Below are positions 1-11,251 of a stretch of 64,000 nucleotides of DNA, in pieces; the stretch's first letter is position 1; the number at the start of each line of letters is the position of its first letter. This DNA comes from Sinotaia quadrata (lineage: Eukaryota; Mollusca; Gastropoda; Architaenioglossa; Viviparidae), in assembly GCA_028829895.1 (NCBI GenBank), contig CM054181.1:35078259-35142258 (forward strand), in the 5' to 3' direction. The notes under the pieces were generated by a model, which was not told where the DNA came from, made no database searches, and saw only the letters and a list, made by a program, of their open reading frames with translations. The position numbers and the translations under genes were made by a program.

Positions 1-422
1 ACGCCAAAGGATCAATATGTTTTCTCATCATGCATGTGAAGGTAGCAGGCATGTATTGTACGCCAAACCGTATAACCTTCTATTGATAGTAGCCACCAGG
101 TATGGCAAAAGCTAATTTCTCTCGGTCACCTTCACAGACCCCAATTTGGTGATAACCTTTCATTAATCGATACAGGTAAAATAATGTGCATGAATTAAAT
201 GAGAATAGATGTTGTCAGGTGTAGGCAGTGTTTTGGCTTGATACTGCATGATTGCATTAGCCTATTGTAGTCTATACTCTGTTTAATCACTGTGAACCTA
301 TGTTTTCCTTTTTTTTTCAAACTATATGATCGGTACTGCATACGGCGAGTCAAAGACAGTTCAGTTATGCCATTGTGCAACATTTCTTGCACTTTAGTTT
401 CAACAGCTGTAACTTGCAGCAA
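1..422 (-). pseudogene. Reverse transcriptase N-terminal relic of the decayed gypsy element
   Basis: The minus-strand open stretch 422-195 starts with VETKVQEMLHNGI, the expected 'primer grip'-side helix of gypsy RTs (compare IKTMLDLGVIEK in the intact copy), and continues with IDYNRL, a decayed form of VDYRKL. Below it, around 170-1, lie KGYHQI and FGVQYMPATF, decayed versions of the conserved SRGFWQI and PFGVSNAPSIF segments. An in-frame stop and frame changes interrupt it, and it continues beyond the left edge. Confidence 0.72.
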
Positions 423-523
423 GTTATGTGGTTTACACAGGGTGGAGTTCGAATTCAGTAGTGTTACATAGAACTTGTCCTGGTTTGTCTATCAATACAT
501 GTTGGAAGTCTCATAACACTTTT

Positions 524-1817
524 TCAACTCAAAGGCATTGTGTTCGTGAGTTCTGCATCAATGCATATGTCATGGTATGTCCCTTTAGACACAAGTGGGT
601 AATCTGGGTCTTTGTCAAGCATGTCAGATTCTTCTGCTACTGCAACAAGATGGGGCAGGGCAATGTCTGTCCTGTCAGTTGAGGTGCGCTCGTAATAATG
701 TTTGATCAAGTTAATGTGATAGCGCTTGTTTATATCCATTATTTTAATGGCATAGTTGGTGGCTGATAATTTTTCGGTCACTACAAATGGGCCTTGCCAA
801 CAACTTCAGTTTATTAGTATGAGTGGGAAGAAGTAGCAGGACTTTATTCCCTACTTCTAGTGTCCTTTTGTGGGTCCTTTTATGTACTACTTGGCCTGTT
901 CTTGTCTGGCTTTATGCAAGTTTGCTTGTGCTAGGTTCCTGACCATTGTAAACTGTCTTTCAGTTAATTTATATACATGTACTGAGGAACTGCTTTCACT
1001 TCGGGGTAGTATGTTCCTTGCTCCACAACTGGCATAATATTTTCAGGGGGCCTTGGACATCTCAGCCGTACAAAAGCTGTAAAGGTGAGTATCCGAGTGA
1101 ACTGTGTGGAAATTCACAGTATGCAAAAGGGCTGCTGATAAATATTGGTCCCAATTAGTGGGGTTACTGTCTTCTAGACATTTCAGCATTTCCATGAGCA
1201 CCCCATTAAATTTTTCTGTCTTCCCATTACTTTGGGGTTGGTAATGGTATGGAGTTGTGGTGTGAAGTGTGTAATGGATAGAAGTTACAAGACCTCAGTC
1301 ATCAGTGTTCTTGTGAACTGGGAATCATTATCCAAGAACAACTGGAAAATCCCATGCATGAAACATGAGATCATCCTCAATACATCAACTGTTGACAGTG
1401 GGGAGGTCACTGTTTCTGGGTACCATTTAGCCTAATCTACTATCATCAGAATATACACATTCCTTTTCTTTGAACACCGTAGCAGTCCAATTGTGTCTAC
1501 TACCACACATTGAGAGGGGTATCCATGACCAGAGTTACTGGTGGGATGCAACCTTTAGATACATGGCACTGACAACAACACTATTTCACAAACCTCTCGA
1601 TGTCAGCACTCATATGTGGCCAATGATAGTAGTGTTTAAAATGCATTTGTGTGCTACCATTCCTGCATGTCCAATTTGCAGGCAGCATGAGCTGTTTCCA
1701 TGACCTGGTTCCAAAAAGCAGTGCATGCATGTCTTTGTTGACCTCCACATTACAATAGAGAATGCCATTTTTATAAAATCTCTTCTGATCCTTTGTGTCA
1801 CTTAACAGCACGCGCAT
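524..1817 (-). pseudogene. Integrase relic of the decayed gypsy element
   Basis: Minus-strand frames between 1817 and 1581 read YHWPHMSADIERFV, the usual segment between the H-H and C-C pairs of a retroviral-type integrase zinc-binding domain. Around 1190-1260 the frame reads TPYHYQPQSNGKTEKFNG, which surrounds the third catalytic acidic residue. Around 524-781 an open stretch (KRYHINLIKHYYER) matches the C-terminal tail that follows the GPF region and leads into the RT portion. Multiple frameshifts separate these pieces; none is expressible as it stands. Confidence 0.75.
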
Positions 1818-2440
1818 GACAGTTAGCTAGACTATCATTGCTTGCTTGCACATTAGGGAATTCGGCTGGAAGAACATTAGTCATGATTGGTTCGTGGGCT
1901 GCTTCCATAATGGTTTCATCTTTTTCTGTCGTACTACACATGTATGACATTAGCCAAAATGGGTTCCTTTGGCTCTGCGAGGTGACATATTTGCATCCTA
2001 GAATGAGGCTTTGCACTGCTTTGTCTAAAACTGCAGCCAAAATGTACTCTTCTACATAGGATCATGACATATGTCTGTACGCTTCATGATCAGTAGTCAC
2101 TATTGGGTCCCCCTGATTAGCATACATAAAGGGTGACTGTTTGGTCTGTATAATCTTCCTCTCTGATGAGGTCACTGCAGACTAATAGTCACTATGGACT
2201 CACACTCGGTATCTCTGTCAAAATCTCAACTTCATTGCCACTTACTTTGGCAGTGCCAACATTAGAGGGATGGTCTCTTCTCACCTTGACCACTGTCTTG
2301 CCCTTGGCTTTTTGTACCCGCGTTGGTACCAAAAAGGTTTCAGTTTACTACAGCAATTCCATGTATTGTGAGTACAAGTACAGCAGTTTGTACAATATAT
2401 CACATTATCACAAATGTCATGGTTCAATTTAGGGGAGGGT

Positions 2441-3285
2441 CGTCAGTGTAGGTTGCATATGGTAGATGGCTGATGGGCTGAGTTGCCTTGGAATTTATTT
2501 GGTGGGGCCCCTTGACATGGCTTTGTTTTGGCATATGGCTGGCCTGCTAACACGAGTAGTCTAAGTATCAATATTAAATTTAATCAGCAAGAAATAACAT
2601 AAGGTAGCATGGCTACATATAGTGAATAACTCAACAGTTACAATTAGAGTTTATAAATGGTTATAGTTTATAATCACAACCATGAGGTGTCGTAAGGGAA
2701 AGTTTCTTTGAGTCCTATGGTACTGTGGTAGTTATTCAGTTCGTTTGTATGGGCAAACTATAATTGAGTTTATAAGAGTACACTAAATGTTTCTAAGTGA
2801 ACTCTAAAGTATTTGATTAAAGTTTGAGTGAATCTTGACTGAAGCTGTTCAATTTGTTGGTTTTAAGATCACTTAGCCTAGGGGGTTGCCTGACATGTCA
2901 TCTAAGGTCCCAGTGACATATATGATATATATATGCAATCATGCAAGTGGTCCTTAGAACTGTGTCTCAGGCCTGTGGTTCATTCTGCCCTGGCTTTGCT
3001 TCACAACTCAACGAATTCAACAACTAAAACAATGTGGTTCTCTTCTGGCAGTGCTTTGTGGCTCAGCAGCACTTGTTAAATTCAATTGCCTCAGATAAAA
3101 GTGCTGATCTGCCAGTGAAATACACATGGGCTAAGAATTCATCCTCGCGTGTTCTCTGACAGAACACTCTTACTTACATGGTCATCATACATTTTAATAT
3201 CATAAGTGAAATAATATAAAATATAGATAAGGTTAAATGAATATGGATATAATATTTAATCACACATGCAAAACCATATACCTTC

Positions 3286-3321
<36 letters not shown>

Positions 3322-3794
3322 GAATGATTTCCTGCTGTTGATAACTGGCAATAAAAGAAAGTACTATGGTTATAACTTATTAAGGATTGGAGCCAAAATA
3401 CTTGTCCCCTCTACAGTCAGCTTGCATTTGACTGACAAATATTAGTTGAGCTTCTAGTATGTTTGTTTGTATGCAGTTGAGCAGTGCTCTGATTGGTTCA
3501 TTAAAGTGAGTGTCTGGAATATTCAGGTATGTTTCCAGTCTGGGGATAAGGGTTAGCCATTCTAGAAGGTAGGTTTGAGTGTAGCCTATATTTAGAGGAG
3601 GGTGGTTGTGGGCTAATTAAACCATTATGTGAAAACTTCTATCTGCTTTTTTTTCTGTATCATTCCTTTTGAAATGCAAATTGGTATGCATTCAGATAAT
3701 ACACACATATTGACTTTTTCCCAAATAATGATGATCTTCTTAGCACTGAGATATTGACATTAATAATATTAGTGCTGATATGTTTACTTAACAG
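2441..3794. other. Non-coding stretch upstream of the first visible MPC1 exon
   Basis: No supported exon was found on either strand. It is presumed MPC1 intron or upstream sequence. It includes an (AT)n run at about 3289-3317. I looked for the expected MPC1 upstream exon, which should end in a Gly-Pro codon pair plus one base, and did not find it here. Confidence 0.5.
3289..3317. repeat. (AT)n microsatellite
   Basis: Uninterrupted run of alternating A and T, about 14 units. Confidence 0.9.
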
Positions 3795-6700
3795 TGGCTA
3801 ACTGGGGCCTCCCTCTAGCTGCAATTGGAGACTTGAAAAAAGATCCTGAGATTATAAGTGGCAACATGACTGCAGGTATAGTATTAAATATTAGATATCA
3901 TAAAATATTCATGCTTAATATTAATAATAAAAACTTAAAAGTCTGATGTATTATTATAAAGATAAAATATTGCTTTCTGAATTCATTAGTAAAGATAGAC
4001 ATGACATTTGATACAGTATGGACTTATATAAATGATAATACTGATAATGCACCTTTCTGGGCATACAACATCAAAATTGACTATGCAAACACCACAGCAA
4101 AACAATTAGCTCATCCCTTGCAGAAGTACACAGAATAAGAAGGGGCATACTTATAAAGAATGGTTTGGACATAATAGACAAAATGTTTGGCTCAATCACA
4201 ATCTTGCATTATAAATAGATAAAAGTTTGGCTCATTTTCCACAATCATAAGGTATTATTATACTTAATGTTGATGTAATCATTAGTTCAGGTATGGCTTA
4301 TAAGTGAATTAATCTTCATTGTCATTCATTTAAACAAATATGCACATTTCCTGGGCCAGAGTGTTGTATATATATATATGTGTGTATGTATATATTATAT
4401 ATGTTTAAAACCTCAAAATCTCAAAAATTATTAAAGATATTGATATACTTTTAATTTTGTTGAACTTTTTATTTGACTGTCACTATTTATAGAGCAGCTT
4501 TCTCAAAGATGTCCATTTAGACCAAAGCAGTTGAGTATTGAGGTCTGCTTAGATCTGACACCCTGCAGATAAGAGTTATGAAGTGAGATCATAAATAGGT
4601 TATTTTTGAATTGTTATATCACCCATAAAACAAATCCTATTCAGTTTATACTAGCGATGAGAGTTATTAAAAAATTATTTTATCATTCATAAATCTATTT
4701 TAAGAAAGTATCCTTGTTCTATGCATTTATTGGAAAATCAATGGTACATTTTTAAAATTAAAACCTGATAATAAGGAATAAAAATATATTTTTTAAAGTA
4801 TAAATTAAAATAAAAGATATTTGGAAAATTGTGTATTACCCAAATTAAAATGAAGAATCCAAACTTTGATGACTGAACTAATTAAAAATTACCTTTGCAC
4901 ATTCAAGAACAAATGTATACATGCAAGGGTGTGGCTGTTTAAAATAAGAATGAAAAACATATGACACTCATTTTGGACCTAAGCTATGAATAAAGAGAGG
5001 TTTGTATTTTTTGTTGTTGCATGTACTGTTTACACTGCTGTAAATATAATTATTATAATCTTGTGAATGCTGGTATAACAAACAAACAAATGCTTACAAA
5101 ACAAACATCTTTACTTTCAAGATGGGTAGATGGGATTGATATATGTTAGTGTACTAACACTTTACAGTATATTAGTGGTATGAGTCATGACATTCCTAGT
5201 ATAAATTCATGTTACACTGAGCACATCCAAAAATGGTATCCTTGCAGACTTTCCTGCTTGAGATGATAATGGCATTGATTTCTCTTGGGCATCTTGATTT
5301 TGACATGACCTTGCACATTCTCATCATCCACAGGACAGTGCTCTCATAGGATATCATTTTCTGGCTCTAAATCCAGCGATAAGTTGTGTGGCGAATTCAC
5401 GATGGAAATCAAGATGAGAGAAACGTTTGCATCCATAGTTTGGTGTTGAAGTCTGATCATAAAGTATGAAAGCACCTGAATGGCAAAATTTACTGGAAAA
5501 CAAAATATGTATTCCAGGCCTTTTTGCAATTCCACCCTATCATACTTATTCTCTTTTGGTAATGAATATTCACCCCAATCGTGCGCATTGGAGTCAAAGA
5601 ACTTGTGGCTGATTGACGAGTGCCATTTGGTCCAATGCATTGGTAAGCTTGTAGCATAGAGGTGGGCCACTTAAGGTTGACAGGACCACTTGTTTTTAAT
5701 CCTGCCACATCACTGCAGTCAGATTACTGTTTCCCTTCCTCAGAATTTTGCTTTCACCTCTTTGTAGATTTGGCACCTTTTCAGCCCTTATAGAAAGCCT
5801 TTTTTCTGCATCTTACAGTTGCACAGGCAAACAGCCCCATCTCTCGAGCCAATATTCCATAAATTTGAAAGATATAAAAAAATTGTTGAAGAAATAACTT
5901 CTTGCATAAAACATAATGACCAAGACTGGCTGGGGGTTGCAGTTGTTATGTCTATGCGCTATTTAGCACACTCTCCCTCTGGTCACATTCACATCCCGCC
6001 TGTAAATGGCGGCCTTCTAAATCATGCCGGACATGGGTTGGCTTACATGCTGAACAGCCAGTTTACCTAGATCTAATTATTTACGACATAGATCACCAAT
6101 CACCCGTAACTCATGCCCTTTCTTTTCGCTTGTGGTTGTTGTGCTCATTAACAAGTGTAGCATATTATTGATGTTAAAAAGACTTCAGTAAACAAACTTG
6201 CCAATAAATTAAATAATAAAGTAATACATGTGTATTTTTAATATGGGGAAGAGATCCTCTGTGTGGAGTCAGGCCAAGCGATTGGATAGTTGGATAGATA
6301 AAATGCGATCTGTGTGATGAAATTCTATCGATGAAGGGTGATTGAACTTGATGCCCTATTTTTAAATATGTTATTGTTGTTGACATTTTATTTAGTTTTA
6401 GTTTACTTTAGTTTATGTAATGATTGATAATATTAAAAATAAAAGTTTGCGTTGTGCATATAAAGATCATAACTAATAGTAAGTCATTAGATGCATACCT
6501 TTGGCTACTTTGTGAAATAGAGCATTTATGTAATGTTTAATAAAATTAAAAATAAAAGTTTGCATTTTACATATAAAGATCATAACTAATAGTAAGTCAC
6601 TAGATGCATACATTTGGCTACCGTTTGAAATAGAGTGCACGCTTAATGCTTAAGTAGCTTTGTGTAGAGATCATGCGTTGCAATGGAGATTATGCTAATT

Positions 6701-9700
6701 TTTGAATGGGATCCGGGTACTCATTCAAAATTTGGACAGGTACCCAGGCAGCATTTTAGAAAAAATTGACAGCCCTAATGGCCACCTTGCCACAAATAAC
6801 AGTACACCTGTTTGTGTTAAAGACAATGTCTACCAATAGCACTTCAGGAAATAAAGAAAAATAATCCGGTGTCATTGCAGTCATTACATCAAATCCATTA
6901 CATCAAAAAACCAGCTGCATTAAAATCATTGACAATAAATGGTGTATGGAGATGTGCAGTCCATTCATTGTCAGCATAAATATAAATCACTTGGTCTGGA
7001 TCTACTACTATGTCGGAGCCTAGCTAGCTACTGTCACTGTCCTGATTAAGAACAATATTACTTTCAGTCACATTAATTATCATCTGCATTCATATCATGA
7101 TCTGCATCACAAATCAGTAAAATAATCCTTCACTGGATTGGGAAAAAATCTATGGGACTGAGCAATTAACATCGCTTAACTATGATATCTCGCTGCCACT
7201 TTGTGTCTAACAAATGCTGCAAATAAGGCCAGCATGGGTTTAAACATTTGTTAAAATATAAACAATACATGCTGATGTCATAATTTCATCTGAAAAGTAA
7301 CTAAATAAGTAAATTCCATTTGACTTAAAATCAGCTTTAATTTGGCAAAATAATAAAAATGCCTGCTTTTGAAAACATGCTTTCATGAGCTTAGGTTTGT
7401 ACCAGAGGGAGCAGGGTAATGTACCTATGTCTGTACAAAATGGGACCGAGAAACATGTTTATATCTGTACCAGAGAATACCACCATTTTTCTTTAATATT
7501 TCTTATATTTCTTAACAAGTTTGATCATTACTATTAATATTTGCTTAGATAATCTTGTGCCTATATAAATGCATGTATATGAATTTTGGTTGTTATTGTG
7601 TCGTAAGTGGGTGTGACTGAGAATCGAATCCTTCTGTCGAACAGATCAGTCAAGCATGACCAAGTAATTTAGACTTAGGGATTCCCAGTGGTCCCAATAC
7701 TACTACTGTCAATTCACTCTCCACATGGAAGCTCTTATCGCTGTCACATTGAAGGCCTGTCATCTAAGACAGATCACTGAGTCTTATCTTGCTTTTTGAC
7801 CATTGATCCAGTTAACTATTCCCTTCACACCTCAGGCAAGTGGTGCTGTATAGAGTGGTACTCCACTGGACATCACCTAAATAGATTACTGAGCTAAACT
7901 CACCTTGCCAGTTAATGGTTATTGACAAAGGGGTTTGTGTGCCAGTGAACTTAACCCAAAGTAGAAATACTGTTGTTTTATAAACCTACGCTCACCCAGA
8001 TTTGTAGTCATACCTTCTCCCTCATCACTAAAATTCATGCTACCCTGACTTGGTGCCAAGAAAAATCTACAGATCACTTTACATTATTGTATCCCATGCC
8101 TTCTTTTCTGTGTGAGGAATTTGGACTTTTGTCAGTGCAAAAAATCCAAATGGAATTTTTAAATTTTGGGAGAGCAAACCGCAAACTGATTATATTTCTT
8201 ACTACAACTTGTAGAAAAAGTGAATATTTCAATGAGGAAGCTCAATAAAAACGTTTATTAATGTTTTCAACCAAGAGGTTAAAGGCAAACTGATGTGACT
8301 AAGGTCAGCGGTGTATCAAAGGGTCTCTCAATTGCTCACAAAGGAGCCTCTGTTCCTCCGAGTACCCCTCCCACAGACCCACATGACTCACAAATGCACT
8401 GCCTGATATACAGGACATATTTGCGGTTGGGTCAGTCATAAGTCGCGTATGTGATAAGTTGACAACTAGCTGTATACTAAGTCTGCTTTCTCCTACTGAA
8501 ACATACTTAAATACTAAATTCTTTTATTTATATGTAGTACTTTTCAACACAATCCCCCCCCCCCCTCCACCAAAAAAAAAAAAAATACTAAAAAATAAAT
8601 GTTCTCAATGTTCCAACTCTGTTGTCTGTTGCTAAAATAAACAAAAGCACTGATTATTTTTATTTTATTTATGTTTTATTTAGTACTTTTAGTATATTAG
8701 TATTTATTTAGTGCCTAGCAAATCAGCACACACAAAAAAAATAAGCAAGGGAGGATACTCTTTACTTTTCTTGATTTACCAGCTCTATTGGCTGCTGAAA
8801 GATATACATGATAGTATAGATTTAAGTTTAAAATAAATATAATAATGCCTAATGATTTGATGAATCTTAAACGTTGATAACAAGACCACTGATCTTCAAT
8901 CAGTCATCATTATATGTAATTTTTAAAGTATTGAATGGGGAGGAATGCATAAATGTGCAAATAATACTAGAAATTTTCAAGTGAAATTTTTGCCAAGAAG
9001 TGTAATTGTCCTGGATAAAATGCAATAGAAATTACAATTAATTTAGATTATTTTTCCCCATTCTGTAATAAATGTTTTAAATTTGACACTCTATAACATG
9101 AGATAATTAAACTAACTGTTCATGTTCATTTATTCAATTATTGTGTGAATAATTGTTTGAAAATGATTTTTAGCATTTTAATAAAGATAAATATGTTTGT
9201 CTTGTAGAATTGCATTTCCACCAAATTACTAAAAATTGCTTGATTTGTTGAATGTTGCAGCTTTAGCTGTATACTCCATGTGCTTCATGCGGTTTGCATG
9301 GAAAGTACAGCCACGCAATCTGTTACTTTTGGCCTGCCATTTCACCAATGAAGCGGCTCAGTTGACACAAGGAGCTCGTTTTGTTAAATATCAGTAGGTT
9401 TATGTCTATTGTATGTAGTTAGTTTTTATTACGTCAGATTTTTAGGAAATTCTTTCATGATTTTCAGGGAGGTACCATTAAAAAGATAATTATTTTACTT
9501 CCATAAATGGGTCAAATCATAGATTATGAAAATGATACAGTATTGAACCTCTGTTCTGAAATGCTTGAGACCTGAGCTTTTCTGGATTCACTACCACCTT
9601 ATTTTGATCTAGCATATACTATAGCCAATGTTTTTAGAAAAACTCGACTTGATAATGTTCATATTTCACAATTATTTTTGGACTCAAATTAATTATGTCT

Positions 9701-11251
9701 CTTCCAGAAAATGTCTTATTTTTGTTTTAACTTCAAGACTAGTGATAGACAATGTCATTCTATCAAAGATGGATTATTTCAATTTTTCAAAGTGGTGATA
9801 GAAAGACATTGGGATTAAGATCAATATTGCAATAGTTTGTCAAGTGATGGCGAAGTAACAAATGTGATTCCAAACTTTGAACAGATAATTTTTTATTGAA
9901 GCAACCCCACTGTTTCAGACTATCACTGAATGAATTGTGTGCTTTGATGCACTAATTCCTGTCAACATTTTAAATGCTACTGATGCATGTTTTCTTTGGG
10001 ATTTAATATAACATCAATGCTATGTTATTTCATTTTGCATTATTCTCATGCACTGTTGACAGACATCAAGCGCACCATACCATCCATCTGGTGTGTTTTG
10101 GCAAATCATTACACAATTACTAACTTTGAATGAAGTTTTAAATGGTAACTTTAAATCAGCAAGCCAATTGAAATGAAAGCATATTATATATCTATACAAT
10201 GTTACAAGAATTATGTTCTGTGCAACCAATTAAATGTCAGTACTCAAACATTTATTTATAGCCCACCCCTTAGTGAGTGGTATGCATATTTCTTTCTTTG
10301 TTCATTGTACTTCAACTTGACAAGATACCAACATTTACATTTTATATAAAATAAAATGCAAGAAATGTCATGCCATCTTTTCATGCATATTATATATTGC
10401 AACAGCCATACTTGTAGTTTCTTTTTCTTTGCAGTGTTGAAATTGTGTGAAAATAAATTTATTTTATTTCATATCAAATTTGGTGAGCTACGATAAGTTT
10501 TTAATCTCTTCTCTAAAAATTCTTCATAATTTATTGTTTTAGTTACAGAAAATAGCTTTTTTATTGCAGATGCCTAGTATCATATTTTCCTCAAGAAACA
10601 AACATTGATTTAGCTTTTTAAAACTAACATTTCCCCAAAATTAGTTAATTTCTAAATAACTTTCATTTACTATTATAAACTGATTAAATTTTTATCTGTT
10701 GCTGCAGTTCAGATGAAGTCCCCCATTTCTTTGCACTCACATCATTAAGCCCACTATCAGTAGGTTTCAGTTCTGTAAACTGACCAGTCAGTAAGCAACT
10801 GCTTTGTGTTAAATGAATTTTCCTTGATAAAACTCAAAGAGTGTCATGTCAAGTAAAAAATGTTAATAACTATTCCACGTACAAAAATAAATCAGTATTC
10901 TCTCAGCAGATGATAATGAAACACAAACTACAAGTAAACGATTATATTTGTGGCTTGTTTTCAAATTTAGTTTGGGGTGGGGGTCAAAGATAACAACCTT
11001 GTTTTTGTAAAATAATTGCAAACGTTCTCATGTATGTTTAAATCAGCTATTTGACTCCAGAAGACCAGAAGCGAAAGCATCATATTGCTGTGGTGGAAGA
11101 TGAGATAATGAAACACGGAGAAAAGTACCCAGGACTTCCACCAATCAGTCCTAAGCACAGCCCAGAAGAGATAGAGGAAGAGGTGAAGAAATTTGATGAG
11201 CTGTATGAATTGCCTAAGAAGCCAGCACCACACATCAGGCCATCACTCTAA
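3795..11251 (+). CDS. MPC1: Mitochondrial pyruvate carrier subunit 1 (3' three coding exons)
   Basis: Three exons join in phase: 3795-3875 (acceptor ACAG, donor GTATAG), 9261-9393 (acceptor GCAG, donor GTAGGT) and 11047-11251 (acceptor TCAG, stop TAA). Exon 1 encodes [19 protein letters not shown] and exon 2 encodes [12 protein letters not shown] then [10 protein letters not shown], the diagnostic MPC1 segments covering the first visible to last transmembrane helices. MPC1 pairs with MPC2 in the mitochondrial inner membrane to import pyruvate for the TCA cycle. The residues normally preceding this part (start codon, amphipathic helix, HFWGP) lie on exon(s) outside the window, so the gene is 5'-partial. 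The final exon reads HYLTPEDQ across the splice and then adds about 60 mostly charged and proline-rich residues, much longer than the short tail of human or fly MPC1. Introns are 5,385 and 1,653 bp. Family assignment is firm; orthology versus a paralogue is not decided. Confidence 0.9.
5344..5708 (-). other. Unassigned open stretch, possible repeat-derived coding relic
   Basis: Two overlapping minus-strand frames are open: 5670-5344 (108 codons) and 5708-5490 (72 codons, beginning [17 protein letters not shown]). Neither matches a family I can name. The composition (balanced residues, few low-complexity runs) looks more like decayed coding sequence than the surrounding AT-rich intron. A transposon-derived fragment is the likeliest explanation, but I have no motif to prove it. 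Confidence 0.25.
5819..6067 (+). other. Unassigned plus-strand open stretch
   Basis: Open for 83 codons and ends in TAG. Contains [19 protein letters not shown] with a normal-looking amino-acid mix. No recognisable domain and no clear splice sites were found. It may be a repeat fragment inside the MPC1 intron. Confidence 0.2.
6414..6640 (+). repeat. Tandem duplication, 113-bp unit x 2
   Basis: The segment starting TATGTAATG at 6414 is repeated from 6527. The two copies share long identical blocks (for example ATATAAAGATCATAACTAAT) with scattered substitutions. Confidence 0.85.
7600..7660 (-). repeat. Possible tRNA-derived SINE head
   Basis: On the minus strand the segment contains GGATTCGATTCTCAGTCA, close to an RNA polymerase III B box (GGTTCGANNCC), preceded by GACTGATCTGTTCGACAG. 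It shares the TTCGATTC-CAGTCA block with the better candidate at about 18.07 kb. No poly-A tail or target duplication was identified. Confidence 0.25.
9394..11046 (+). other. MPC1 last intron (1.65 kb)
   Basis: Bounded by GTAGGT and TCAG in matching phase. AT-rich; I see no embedded gene or repeat in it. Confidence 0.75.

Larger units (their letters stand above)
1..2440 (-). mobile_element. Decayed Ty3/gypsy LTR retrotransposon (Gmr1-like domain order), internal region
   Basis: Minus-strand translation gives, in transcription order, a protease-end block (ILGCKY at about 1980-1997), an integrase zinc-binding block (about 1581-1817), an integrase core with PYH.QSNGKTEKFNG (about 1190-1260), an integrase C-terminal block (524-781) and then the start of reverse transcriptase (about 1-422). 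ILGCKY is identical to the motif after the protease in the intact element at 47.5-51.8 kb. The protein is broken by stops and frameshifts, so this is an old dead copy. No LTR was found on its upstream side (above 2440), and the RT/RNase H end runs off the left edge. Integrase upstream of RT marks it as the same lineage as the intact copy. Confidence 0.8.
3876..9260 (+). other. MPC1 intron (5.4 kb)
   Basis: Intron between the two in-phase exons. It contains an unassigned minus-strand open stretch (5344-5708), a plus-strand open stretch (5819-6067), a 113-bp tandem duplication (6414-6640), a possible tRNA-like SINE head near 7600-7660, and a poly-C/poly-A junction near 8550-8585. Otherwise AT-rich and unremarkable. 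Confidence 0.7.
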
